Shown here: in pieces, positions 24,199 to 33,493 of the stretch | Layout of the letters: every line of letters begins with the position of its first letter | Numbering within the stretch: the first letter of the stretch is position 1 | Assembly: GCF_900088825.1 (NCBI RefSeq) | Contig: NZ_LT592171.1 | Location: 854,425-918,424, forward strand | Source of the DNA: Thiomonas delicata | Lineage (GTDB): Bacteria > Pseudomonadota > Gammaproteobacteria > Burkholderiales > Burkholderiaceae_C | Direction of reading: 5' to 3' | DNA: 64,000 bases | The notes under the pieces: model-generated | The model's database searches: none | The model's input: the letters and a program-made list of their open reading frames with translations, nothing else | Told to the model about the DNA's origin: nothing | Position numbers and translations under genes: made by a program

Positions 24199-27100
24199 AT
24201 GGCAGACCGCATGGAAATCTCGAACGATCAGAAGCACCAGACCTACCGTGCCTGTCCGGAGCCAGGTCAGCTGGTCGAGGTTCGCCGGCGCCAGTGGGTC
24301 GTGGCGGATGTCACTTCCTCAAAACTGGAATCGGCTTCGGCGTCGCAGAACTGCGTGACGCTTTCATCCATCGACGAGGACGGTCTCGGCGAGGAACTGG
24401 AGGTCATCTGGGAGATCGAACCCGGCGCACAAGTCATCGAGCGCGCGGGTCTGCCTTCCATCACCGGGCAGGACGACTCGGACACGCTCGAAGCATTCCT
24501 CGATGCCGTCCGTTGGGGCGCCGCCACTAATGCCGAAAGAGGTTTCTTGCAGGCGCCTTTCCGTAGTGGCGTCAGCATCGAGGACTTCCAGCTAGACCCG
24601 CTGGTTCGCGCCATCGACATGGCCCGCGTTAATCTGCTCATCGCTGACGACGTCGGCTTGGGCAAGACCATTGAGGCTGGGCTGGTCATCCAGGAGATGC
24701 TGCTGCGGCACCGCGCCCGTACCGTCTTGATCATCTGCCCAGCCTCTCTCCAGGAGAAATGGCGTGTCGAGATGCTAGAGAAGTTCGGCCTTGAGTTCCG
24801 CGTGGCCGACACCGCGTATATCAAACAACTGCGGCGCGAACGTGGCATCCATGCCAACCCGTGGACCTCCCACCCACGGCTCATCGCCTCAATGGACTGG
24901 GTCAAGAGTGGCGAGGGGCTTCGCGCCATGCGGGATGTGCTGCCACCTCACGCAGGCCATCCACGCAAGTTCGATCTCCTGGTCGTCGACGAAGCGCACA
25001 ACATCGCCCCTGCAGCCGGGGCGCATTACGCGCTGGAGAGTCAGCGGACCCGTTTCATTCGCGCGATCAGCCCGCACTTCCAGCACCGCCTGTTCCTGAC
25101 CGCGACGCCTCACAACGGCTACACGGAATCCTTTACCTCGCTGCTGGAATTGCTGGACGACCAGCGCTTCGCCCGCAACATCCTCCCAGACGAGAAGCAG
25201 TTGAGTCAGGTGATGATCCGTCGCCTGAAGAGTGATCTCGTCGATGCCGACGGCAAGCCGCTGTATGCCCAGCGCAAGCTGCAGGCGCTGGCGGTCCCTT
25301 ACACGGCTGAGGAACGGGAGATCCACCAGAAGCTGAACGATTACTGCGCCAGTCGCGAAAAAGACGCAGAGAGGGCTGGTAGCACGTTCGGCACCTCGTT
25401 CGTCAACCAGCTACTCAAGAAGCGCCTGTTTTCGTCGCCCGCCGCGTTCGCTTCCACGCTTGAGAAGCACGTCGCCTCGCTGTCGAACGGCGCCAGCCCC
25501 AAGGCACAAGACGCCTTGGCCGATCGCATCCTGCGGAAAGCCATCCTGAAAGTGGATGAGGATTACGCCGACGATCAGGAGGTCGAGAACGCCCAGTCGG
25601 AGGCCGTCGAGGAGGCATCGCGTCGATCCCAGCCGCTGACACAGGAACAGCAACGGATGCTGGCCGACTTGCGGCAATGGGCGCAGCGCGCCAAGAACCA
25701 GACCGACTCCAAGGCCAGGGCCATCATCGATTGGCTCTCGGCCAACCTCAAGCCGGGCGGCCAGTGGAACGATCGCCGGGTGATCCTGTTCACCGAGTAC
25801 CGCACCACCCACCAGTGGATGCACGAGATACTGGCCAGCCACGGCTTCGGCGGTGAACGTCTAGGCCTGCTCCATGGTGGCCTCACGCAGGATGAGCGCG
25901 AACCTATCAAAGCGGCCTTCCAGTCCTCGCCCAAGGATTCCCCCGTCCGCGTCCTGCTCGCGACCGATGCAGCCTCGGAAGGTATCGACCTGCAGAACCA
26001 CTGCAATTGTCTCATCCATTTGGAGATTCCCTACAACCCGAACGTGATGGAGCAGCGTAATGGTCGTATCGACCGTCACGGTCAACGCGAGAAGGAAGTG
26101 CTGATCTGGCACCCGGTCGACGGCGGTGGGCAAGGCCATGCTACTGTGGGTGGCCATGGCGAGGACATCCTGCGTGCACTGCGCAAGCTGGAGTCGATGC
26201 GCGCCGACATGGGCAGCGTCAACCCGGTCATCGCGCCGCAAATGTCCGGCCTCATCGAAGGTTCGCTGAAGGATCTGGACACTCGCCTCGCGGAAGCCAA
26301 GATCGCCAAGGCTCGGCGCTTCGTCCGCGCCGAACGTGAGCTGAAAGAGCGCGTCGCCAAGCTCAACGAACGGCTTCTCTCCACTCAGCAGGATTTCCGT
26401 CTCACCCCCGATCACATCCAGATGGCGGTGAAGACCGGCCTCGCGCTGGCTGGCCGCCCACCACTGGAACCCTGCGCCCTCCCGGATGCTCCCCAAGGCA
26501 GCGTATTCAGGATGCCACCCCTCTCGGGGTCGTGGGCACGCTGTCTGGAGGGTTTGCGTCACCCGCATACCCAGCAGATACGCCCCATCACCTTCGATCA
26601 CGCGGTGGCCAAGGGACGAGACGATGTCGTGCTGGTTCATCTGAATCATCGACTGGTGCAGATGTGCCTGCGTCTGTTGCGCGCCGAGGTCTGGGCGCAG
26701 GACGACGTGAAGAAACTGCATCGAGTCACCGTGCGCACCTTGCCGGATGGCAGCATCGAAGGCCCGGCCGTGGTCGTCATCTCACGATTGGTCATCACCG
26801 GCGGCAACCATCATCGACTCCATGAGGAGCTGACCGTCTCGGGCGGCTACCTGCGCGATCAGTCGTTCCGGCGCGAAGAGGGTGTCACGCGTATCCAGCA
26901 GTGGCTGGACGAGGCCCAGCCCACCACCGCGAGCGATGCGCTGTTCGATGCCCTCCGAGTACGCTTCGACCGAGCCCAGCCGGCCATCCTGCAAACGGTG
27001 GATGCCCGCTCCAAGGACAGACTCAAATTCTTGGCGAACACGCTGCAGAGCCGCAAGCAACAGGAGATCGACGACATCGGAACGGTACTAGACGAACTGG

Positions 27101-27351
27101 AAAAGGCGATCCAGAACGAGCTGAAGAAAGATCAACAACCCGAACAGCTCACGCTCTTCACCGAGGACGAGCGCACCCAACTCAGACGCGATACCGCTGC
27201 ATTGGAGGCCCGCCTCGCACGTATACCCGCAGAAAGAATCCAAGAGATTCAAGCGATTGAGGCGCGCTACGCCAAGCTCGACGACCGCACCTTCCCGGTC
27301 GCGGTGATCTTTCTGGTTCCCGAATCCGCTGCAAAAGAGGGGGCGGCATGA
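24199..27351 (+). CDS. drmD: DISARM SNF2-like helicase DrmD
   Basis: A 1050-aa superfamily 2 helicase of the SNF2/RapA-like type. The N-terminal ATPase half has LLIADDVGLGKTIEAGLVIQ (Walker A near residue 153), LLVVDEAHNI (DEAH at 264-267) and FLTATPHNG (motif III). The C-terminal half has LLATDAASEGIDLQ and MEQRNGRIDRHGQ (motifs V and VI), followed by a long helical region. The ATG at 24199 lies 8 bp after vsr; a longer in-frame extension covers vsr and is rejected. Its stop overlaps the drmMI start (ATGA). DrmD with DrmMI defines class 1 DISARM. Confidence 0.9.
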   Translation: MADRMEISNDQKHQTYRACPEPGQLVEVRRRQWVVADVTSSKLESASASQNCVTLSSIDEDGLGEELEVIWEIEPGAQVIERAGLPSITGQDDSDTLEAFLDAVRWGAATNAERGFLQAPFRSGVSIEDFQLDPLVRAIDMARVNLLIADDVGLGKTIEAGLVIQEMLLRHRARTVLIICPASLQEKWRVEMLEKFGLEFRVADTAYIKQLRRERGIHANPWTSHPRLIASMDWVKSGEGLRAMRDVLPPHAGHPRKFDLLVVDEAHNIAPAAGAHYALESQRTRFIRAISPHFQHRLFLTATPHNGYTESFTSLLELLDDQRFARNILPDEKQLSQVMIRRLKSDLVDADGKPLYAQRKLQALAVPYTAEEREIHQKLNDYCASREKDAERAGSTFGTSFVNQLLKKRLFSSPAAFASTLEKHVASLSNGASPKAQDALADRILRKAILKVDEDYADDQEVENAQSEAVEEASRRSQPLTQEQQRMLADLRQWAQRAKNQTDSKARAIIDWLSANLKPGGQWNDRRVILFTEYRTTHQWMHEILASHGFGGERLGLLHGGLTQDEREPIKAAFQSSPKDSPVRVLLATDAASEGIDLQNHCNCLIHLEIPYNPNVMEQRNGRIDRHGQREKEVLIWHPVDGGGQGHATVGGHGEDILRALRKLESMRADMGSVNPVIAPQMSGLIEGSLKDLDTRLAEAKIAKARRFVRAERELKERVAKLNERLLSTQQDFRLTPDHIQMAVKTGLALAGRPPLEPCALPDAPQGSVFRMPPLSGSWARCLEGLRHPHTQQIRPITFDHAVAKGRDDVVLVHLNHRLVQMCLRLLRAEVWAQDDVKKLHRVTVRTLPDGSIEGPAVVVISRLVITGGNHHRLHEELTVSGGYLRDQSFRREEGVTRIQQWLDEAQPTTASDALFDALRVRFDRAQPAILQTVDARSKDRLKFLANTLQSRKQQEIDDIGTVLDELEKAIQNELKKDQQPEQLTLFTEDERTQLRRDTAALEARLARIPAERIQEIQAIEARYAKLDDRTFPVAVIFLVPESAAKEGAA

Positions 27352-30300
27352 GCGCCAACACCTTGCATCACGACTGGCTGGCGCTCATCGAGATCTCCGG
27401 CCCATTCCTCGCCGTCCCCGTGCTGACAGAGGCCTTCCCGCAAGGACTGGAAGAACTCAATGGGATCAGGCGCAAACGGCTGCGTCAGGCCTACGAGGAA
27501 TGGCGCGAGGCGCAAGAAACGGAAGATCCGAAGTTCGGCGAGTTGCACGCGGTCTGGATCAACGAGGTCCTGTCGCGTAGCCTCGAACTCGACGAAGACG
27601 GTAAGGGCGACGTCCTGAAGCGCGCCGACTGGTGCACCGCCAATCTGAGTGTCAGCCTGCCCGAACACGGTGTAACGCTGGTTCCTGACCTCGCGGTGAT
27701 TGACGAGCAACGGGGCAATAGACCCCTGATGCTCATCCACACCTACGGGCAGGACGTCGACCTCGACGCCACCCTGAAGCTGGACGGCTGGGCTGCTACA
27801 CCTGCCGAACGCATGGTCCAACTCTGCCGCGCTACTGGCTGCCGCCTCGGGCTGGTGACAAACGGCGAACGCTGGATGCTGGTCGATGCACCAGTGGGTG
27901 CCGTGACCACCTTCGCCAGCTGGTACGCCCGCATCTGGGTTCAGGAACCCATCACCTTGCAGGCTTTCGTTCACCTGCTCGGCATTCGACGCTTCTTCGT
28001 CGATGAAGCAGAGCAACTGCCTGCGCTGTTCGACCGATCTTTGAAATATCAGGACGAGGTCACCGACGCACTCGGTGAGCAGGTTCGCCGCGCCGTCGAA
28101 GTGCTGATCCAGGCGCTCGACAAGGCCGACCAAGACCGCGACCGCGAACTGCTGCGTGACGTGAAGGAGCCAGAGCTCTACGAAGCAGCCCTGACGGTGA
28201 TGATGCGACTCGTCTTCCTGCTCTCCGCCGAAGAACGAGGCCTGCTGCTCTTGGGCGACGAACGCTACGAGGCCAACTATGCGCTCTCGACCCTGCGCAT
28301 GCAGCTGCGAAAGGAATCCGAGGAGATCCTTGAGCGCCGCTGGGATGCCTGGTCGCGCTTGCTGGCTATCTTCCGTGCCGTGTTCGGCGGTATTGAGCAC
28401 GAGAACCTGCGCCTGCCCGCGCTGGGCGGTTCACTGTTCGACCCGGATCGTTTCCCCTTCCTTGAGGGTCGAGCCAAGGGTTCCAACTGGCGCACCGACA
28501 CGGCCAAGCCGCTGCCGATCGACAACCGCACTGTGTTGCTGTTGCTTGAGGCCATCCAGCAGTTCCAGGGGCGGATACTTTCTTACCGCGCACTGGACGT
28601 CGAGCAGATCGGCTACGTCTACGAAGGCCTGCTGGAGCGGACCGTCAAGCGCACCAGCGAGGTCACGCTGGAACTGGACGGCACCAAGAGTGCCAAGAGT
28701 CCCTGGGTCAAGTTGGCCGAGCTGGAGTCCGCCAGACTGGAGGGTGCAGACCGACTTGCCGAACTGCTCCAGGAGCGCTCCGGCAGTTCCGTCAGCCGAG
28801 TGCGCAACGATCTGGCCAAGCCGGTCGACGACACGCTTGCCGATCGTCTGCTCGCCGCCTGCCACGGGGACGCCGGCCTGCGTGATCGCATCAAGCCGTT
28901 TGCCCACCTGGTGCGCACCGATCCATGGGGCTATCCGCTGATCTATCCCGCCGGAGCCTTCATCGTCACCACCGGTTCCGACCGGCGCGAAACCGGCACC
29001 CACTACACCCCGAAATCGCTGACCGAGGCCATCGTCACGGAGACGCTGACGCCGATCGCCTACATGGGGCCAGCCGATGGCACTCCTCGCGAACAATGGG
29101 TGTTGAAGTCTCCCGCCGAACTGCTCGACCTCAAGATCTGCGACCCGGCTATGGGCTCGGGCGCTTTCCTCGTGCAAGCCTGCCGCTGGTTGGCCGATCG
29201 CCTGGTTGAGGCTTGGTCACTGGCCGAAGCCAGCGGCAAGTCGGTCAGCGTCGATGGCGAAGTGCTGGACTCATCGGACACGAAGGAGCCACTGCCCCGC
29301 GACATTGAGGCCCGCACCGTAATCGCCCGCCGGCTGATCGCAGAGCGTTGCTTGTACGGCGTGGATCTGAACCCGCTGGCGGTCGAGCTCGCCAAGCTCT
29401 CGATCTGGTTGGTGACGCTGGCCAAGGGGCGTCCTTTCGGTTTCCTCGACCACAACCTGCGCTGCGGCGATAGTCTCCTCGGTATCCATCGTCTGGATCA
29501 ACTCACGGAACTTTCGATGACGCCGTCCGGAAAGGGCCAGCAACGCCTGTTCGGGCAGAACATTGAGCGGGCGGTTCACGAGGCGATCGACTTGAGGCAA
29601 CAGCTGCGCCGGATGCCGATCCGCGACATTCGTGACGTCGAGGCCATGGCGCGGCTGGATGCCGATGCACGTCAGAAGCTCGAAGTGCCGGAGCGTATCG
29701 CCGATGCGTTCATAGGGGAAGTGTTCGTTACGGGTGGTGCTGGCGCGGCGCTTGAGAATTCGCTGGCCTCGCTCTCAATCCAAGCCGGACAAGCCATTGA
29801 GGGTAACCAAGACTCTCTGGCTGCGATGCGCCGAGGAGCTGTCGCTGCTTTTTTGACAGATCTACCGGAGGGCAAGTCATCTCGTCGGCCATTCCACTGG
29901 CCCCTCGAATTTCCTGAAGTGTTCGCACGTGACGCCCAAGGTTTCGATGGCTTCGTCGGAAATCCACCGTTCAGCGGCGGACGCTGGATTGGACGTCGTT
30001 TTGGTCTGGCGTACCAAGAGTATTTGAAGCTGATACGCAATGGCGTCGTGGGTTCCCCCGACTTCTGCGTCTATTTCTATTTGCGGGCCTTCACATTGCT
30101 TGGGTCAAAGGGCTGCCTCGGCCTGTTGGCAACCAAGTCAATCACGGAAACTGGCTCCCGAGTGGTCTGCTTGGATCAGATCATCGGAATGGGCGGAACC
30201 GTTTATCGGGGATGCTCGCGCATGGCTTGGCCGGGCAACGCGGCCGTAGTTGTTTCGATTGCATGGGTTGCCCGCAAGGGCTGGCAAGGTCAGAGAATCC

Positions 30301-31619
30301 TGGACGACCGAGCGGTGTCCGCCATTAATGGTGCACTGGAAGAGGATTTCCAGATAAAGCGCCCAGTGAAGCTAAAGGCACTTAAGGGGCGGTTCTCGCA
30401 GGGACAAAATCTTCACGGAGTTGGGTTCGAGTTGACCGCCGACGAGCGTGCTCAAATGCTCGCAATTGATCCCAAGTCTATTGAAGTCATGCGCCCGCTA
30501 TTTAATGGGCAAGACCTAAATGCCATGCCCGAACTGGCCCCCTACCGTTGGACGCTTTATTTCGACGACTGGCCAGAGGAAAAGGCACGCCAGTATCCTT
30601 TGGCGTTCAATCGCGTTGAGAGGCTTGTCAAGCCAATGCGTGATGCATTGACAGGGCAGATACATCAGAAGTGCTTCTGGAAATTTTGGGATTTGAGGCC
30701 AGGACTGATTCGAGAGGCGAGCCAGAACGAATTCTTTCTTGCTTCAGCGATGGTGACGAAATACGTCTGTTTTCGGCGGGTGCCAACACGAAACATCTAC
30801 AACCATAAAACAATTGTCTATTTTTTCTACGATTGGTGGGAATTTGCGGTTTTGCAATCCAGTCTCCACTTGGAGTGGGCATATTGGAATTGCGGAACAC
30901 TTGGTACTTCGACACTAAGCTACTCGACTTCAACTGCCTTGGAAACATGGCCAATGCCGATCCTTGATGGTGACGAAGAAATCGAGAATCTCGGTGAGCG
31001 TTATCACTCGCACCGTGAGTCGTTTATGGCAGAGGAAGCAATCGGCCTCACCCAGCTCTACAACCGCTTCCATGATCGGTCTGACACAGATCCCCGAATG
31101 GGAAGGATGCGAGTGTTGCATCGTGAAATCGACCTCGCAGTTGCTCGCGCCTACGGCTGGGACGACCTTGACTTGGAGCATGGCTTCCACGAAGTGCCGT
31201 ACCTGCCAGAGAACGACCGCGTTCGCTTCACCCTCAGCGATCGTGCGCGCCTTGAAGTGCTGCGCCGCTTGTCGGAACTCAACCATCAGCGATACGAGGA
31301 AGAAGTCGCCCAAGGGCTACATGGAAATGCCGGGGCACGAACCCCGCGCCGTGCTGCCCGCGCCACGCTTACACAACCCTCCTTTGATTTCGACGCGGAA
31401 GCCGCGCCCACTGCCAATAGCGGGGCACCAGCCACAGCAATCCTTGATTTCCTGAGCGCGCATCAAGGCTGGCATGCCAAGGCGGACATCGTTACCGCTA
31501 CCGGTATTGCGGACAGTCAATGGAATGTCTCGATCGCCGCGCTGATCTCTGACGGTAACGTCGAGCGCCAAGGGGAGCGACGAGGGGCACGATATCGCTT
31601 TGTCAAGGTGAGGCCGTGA
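27348..31619 (+). CDS. drmMI: DISARM adenine methyltransferase DrmMI
   Basis: A 1423-aa gamma-class N6-adenine methyltransferase of the large Eco57I/type IIG-like build. The SAM-binding motif CDPAMGSGAF is near residue 598 and the catalytic GNPPF near 871. The region after it (about 880-1250) should be the target recognition part, and a winged-helix-like module closes the protein (ILDFLSAHQGWHAKADIV, residues about 1360-1420). The N-terminal 550 residues are helical, without a clear PD-(D/E)xK nuclease motif, so it is read as modification-only. DNA for residues about 1000-1200 is visibly AT-richer than its surroundings. It overlaps drmD and the next gene. Confidence 0.88.
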   Translation: MSANTLHHDWLALIEISGPFLAVPVLTEAFPQGLEELNGIRRKRLRQAYEEWREAQETEDPKFGELHAVWINEVLSRSLELDEDGKGDVLKRADWCTANLSVSLPEHGVTLVPDLAVIDEQRGNRPLMLIHTYGQDVDLDATLKLDGWAATPAERMVQLCRATGCRLGLVTNGERWMLVDAPVGAVTTFASWYARIWVQEPITLQAFVHLLGIRRFFVDEAEQLPALFDRSLKYQDEVTDALGEQVRRAVEVLIQALDKADQDRDRELLRDVKEPELYEAALTVMMRLVFLLSAEERGLLLLGDERYEANYALSTLRMQLRKESEEILERRWDAWSRLLAIFRAVFGGIEHENLRLPALGGSLFDPDRFPFLEGRAKGSNWRTDTAKPLPIDNRTVLLLLEAIQQFQGRILSYRALDVEQIGYVYEGLLERTVKRTSEVTLELDGTKSAKSPWVKLAELESARLEGADRLAELLQERSGSSVSRVRNDLAKPVDDTLADRLLAACHGDAGLRDRIKPFAHLVRTDPWGYPLIYPAGAFIVTTGSDRRETGTHYTPKSLTEAIVTETLTPIAYMGPADGTPREQWVLKSPAELLDLKICDPAMGSGAFLVQACRWLADRLVEAWSLAEASGKSVSVDGEVLDSSDTKEPLPRDIEARTVIARRLIAERCLYGVDLNPLAVELAKLSIWLVTLAKGRPFGFLDHNLRCGDSLLGIHRLDQLTELSMTPSGKGQQRLFGQNIERAVHEAIDLRQQLRRMPIRDIRDVEAMARLDADARQKLEVPERIADAFIGEVFVTGGAGAALENSLASLSIQAGQAIEGNQDSLAAMRRGAVAAFLTDLPEGKSSRRPFHWPLEFPEVFARDAQGFDGFVGNPPFSGGRWIGRRFGLAYQEYLKLIRNGVVGSPDFCVYFYLRAFTLLGSKGCLGLLATKSITETGSRVVCLDQIIGMGGTVYRGCSRMAWPGNAAVVVSIAWVARKGWQGQRILDDRAVSAINGALEEDFQIKRPVKLKALKGRFSQGQNLHGVGFELTADERAQMLAIDPKSIEVMRPLFNGQDLNAMPELAPYRWTLYFDDWPEEKARQYPLAFNRVERLVKPMRDALTGQIHQKCFWKFWDLRPGLIREASQNEFFLASAMVTKYVCFRRVPTRNIYNHKTIVYFFYDWWEFAVLQSSLHLEWAYWNCGTLGTSTLSYSTSTALETWPMPILDGDEEIENLGERYHSHRESFMAEEAIGLTQLYNRFHDRSDTDPRMGRMRVLHREIDLAVARAYGWDDLDLEHGFHEVPYLPENDRVRFTLSDRARLEVLRRLSELNHQRYEEEVAQGLHGNAGARTPRRAARATLTQPSFDFDAEAAPTANSGAPATAILDFLSAHQGWHAKADIVTATGIADSQWNVSIAALISDGNVERQGERRGARYRFVKVRP

Positions 31620-33493
31620 TGGAGAACGAACGCTACCCAGTAGATCTGACTGTCTCAGTCGATGACTTTGCTAACTGCGGCTGGAAGGAAGTGCTGGAGC
31701 AGATCTCCCGCGAAGGGTACTCGGCCATGTGGCAGGCGTTCTCCGCGGCTGCACGGACAGCCATGGACGAGGGTCGCAAAACGCATGGCAAGGTTCTCTG
31801 GTTATTGGCTGACGCCTGCTCAATGATGCTAGTGCCGTCGAGTCATAACGAACCCTTCAAACCCATCGCGGTGTTTCATGATCGCCGGTCTGTGATCCCG
31901 GACGACTTGACCGAATCGGATTTCGAATTCTTTAGTTTGGTCCTCGATTCGACTGATGACCTGTGGCTTAAGGCCCGCCTTGCAGATCTGTGCTGGTTGA
32001 AGCAAAAACCCAGGGTAGTAGATCATGCGCTGGCGGCCATCGATGCCTATCTCACCATTCCGCTGGACATTGAGACATGGGTTCGTGGGGGCAGGGAGTG
32101 TTGGGAGCGTGCTATCAGCCTGGCACGGATGCTGAAAGCCGGGGCTGGTGATCGTTTGCAGAAAATGGAGGCAGCGATTCTTGTCGCCTTCAATGCAGCG
32201 ACACTCCGAGACGGCTTCCTGGGGCTATGGCTCGCTGATCTGCTGAAAACGAATGGTATGGCGCGGGAACGACGGATCGACGTCGCCAAACGTTTGGAAT
32301 CCCTGGCCCGGGAGTTCGATGGCGAGGGTGATCTGCACCGTGCGCGTGAGTATTTCTCAGCGGCTTCCGACTGGTACAGGATCTCAGCGGATGAGTCGAA
32401 GGCAGCCGAAATGACCGTGTCCGTTGCCGAAGGGTGGGTAAAAGAGGCCATCGCTCGGACCTCATCAAGTGCCCCGAGTCACATGGTGGCTGCGAGCTTC
32501 TTCGAGAATGCGATTCAGACCTATCGGACGATTCCAGGAGCGGAACGCGCCGCACACCGAGTAGACGAGCGGATCGCCGAGCTACGGTCTCACCTCAACG
32601 ACTCCGGTGAGAAGGCACTGGGCGAGATGGGCGTTATCAGCACGCCGGGTGTCGATATCTCCGATCTCGTGGAGAACGCGCGCAGGGCCGTCAGCGGCAA
32701 GTCGCCTATCGATGCATTGAAGGCGTTTGCCAACCTGCACCGAGGTGCGAAGGTGGATGAGCTGCGCAAGAGTGCCCTTGATCGGATGCGGGAGTTCCCC
32801 TTGCAATCCCTCTTCGCTGCGACGGTCATGAGCCGGGACGGAAGAGTCATCGCCAAACGCCCTGCCATGAGCCTAGGTGGCGAATTGACGGATTCCGACG
32901 AGCTCGCCATCCGAGCGGAAATGGTTCGAGACTACGGAATCTTCGTCAGCATCATCGTGCAGGGGGACGTTTGGCCCGCACTCGAGACGATGCTCCTGGA
33001 GCATCGCTTGCGCGAAGCGGATTTCGTAGGCCTGGCGCGCCAGTCTCCCATCGTGCCGAAGGGGCGAGAAGGGCTTTTTGGCAAGGCTCTGTTCCAAGGC
33101 TATGAGCGAGATTTCGTATCCGCGCTGCACCTGCTCATCCCACAGATCGAGCACATGGTGCGCTTTCACCTCAAACAGGCTGGTGCGAAGACTACGAATC
33201 TGGACAAGGATGGTGTCGAGAACGAGAACGGGCTGAGCACCTTGATGGATCTGCCTGAAGCGGAAACCGTTTTCGGCAAAGACCTGGCCTTCGAGCTGAA
33301 AACGCTTTTCTGCGATGCGTTCGGCCCGAATCTTCGTAACGAGCTTGCTCACGGCTTGCTCGACGAGGATGCCTGCCATTCACCATTTGCCATCTATGCA
33401 TGGTGGTTTGGGTTGCGGCTTGTATTCAATGCCTGGTGGAACGCAGCACGCAAAGATGACACCACGGTCGAAGAGGAAGAAACCAATGGCTGA
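31619..33493 (+). CDS. DUF4209-like protein with HEPN-type RNxxxHG motif, within DISARM operon
   Basis: A 624-aa predicted all-helical protein, not part of described core DISARM. Residues 1-560 contain TPR-like helical pairs (DLHRAREYFSAASDWYRISA). The C-terminus has IPQIEHMVRFHLKQAG near residue 510 and NLRNELAHGLLDED with RNELAHG at bases 33335-33355. RNxxxHG is the hallmark of DUF4209 and fits the R-x4-6-H signature of HEPN domains, many of which are RNases. The ATG at 31619 (or GTG at 31616) overlaps the drmMI stop, and its own stop lies 8 bp inside drmA, so it is translationally embedded. A catalytic RNase effector is inferred; a structural HEPN is the alternative. Confidence 0.75.
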   Translation: MENERYPVDLTVSVDDFANCGWKEVLEQISREGYSAMWQAFSAAARTAMDEGRKTHGKVLWLLADACSMMLVPSSHNEPFKPIAVFHDRRSVIPDDLTESDFEFFSLVLDSTDDLWLKARLADLCWLKQKPRVVDHALAAIDAYLTIPLDIETWVRGGRECWERAISLARMLKAGAGDRLQKMEAAILVAFNAATLRDGFLGLWLADLLKTNGMARERRIDVAKRLESLAREFDGEGDLHRAREYFSAASDWYRISADESKAAEMTVSVAEGWVKEAIARTSSSAPSHMVAASFFENAIQTYRTIPGAERAAHRVDERIAELRSHLNDSGEKALGEMGVISTPGVDISDLVENARRAVSGKSPIDALKAFANLHRGAKVDELRKSALDRMREFPLQSLFAATVMSRDGRVIAKRPAMSLGGELTDSDELAIRAEMVRDYGIFVSIIVQGDVWPALETMLLEHRLREADFVGLARQSPIVPKGREGLFGKALFQGYERDFVSALHLLIPQIEHMVRFHLKQAGAKTTNLDKDGVENENGLSTLMDLPEAETVFGKDLAFELKTLFCDAFGPNLRNELAHGLLDEDACHSPFAIYAWWFGLRLVFNAWWNAARKDDTTVEEEETNG

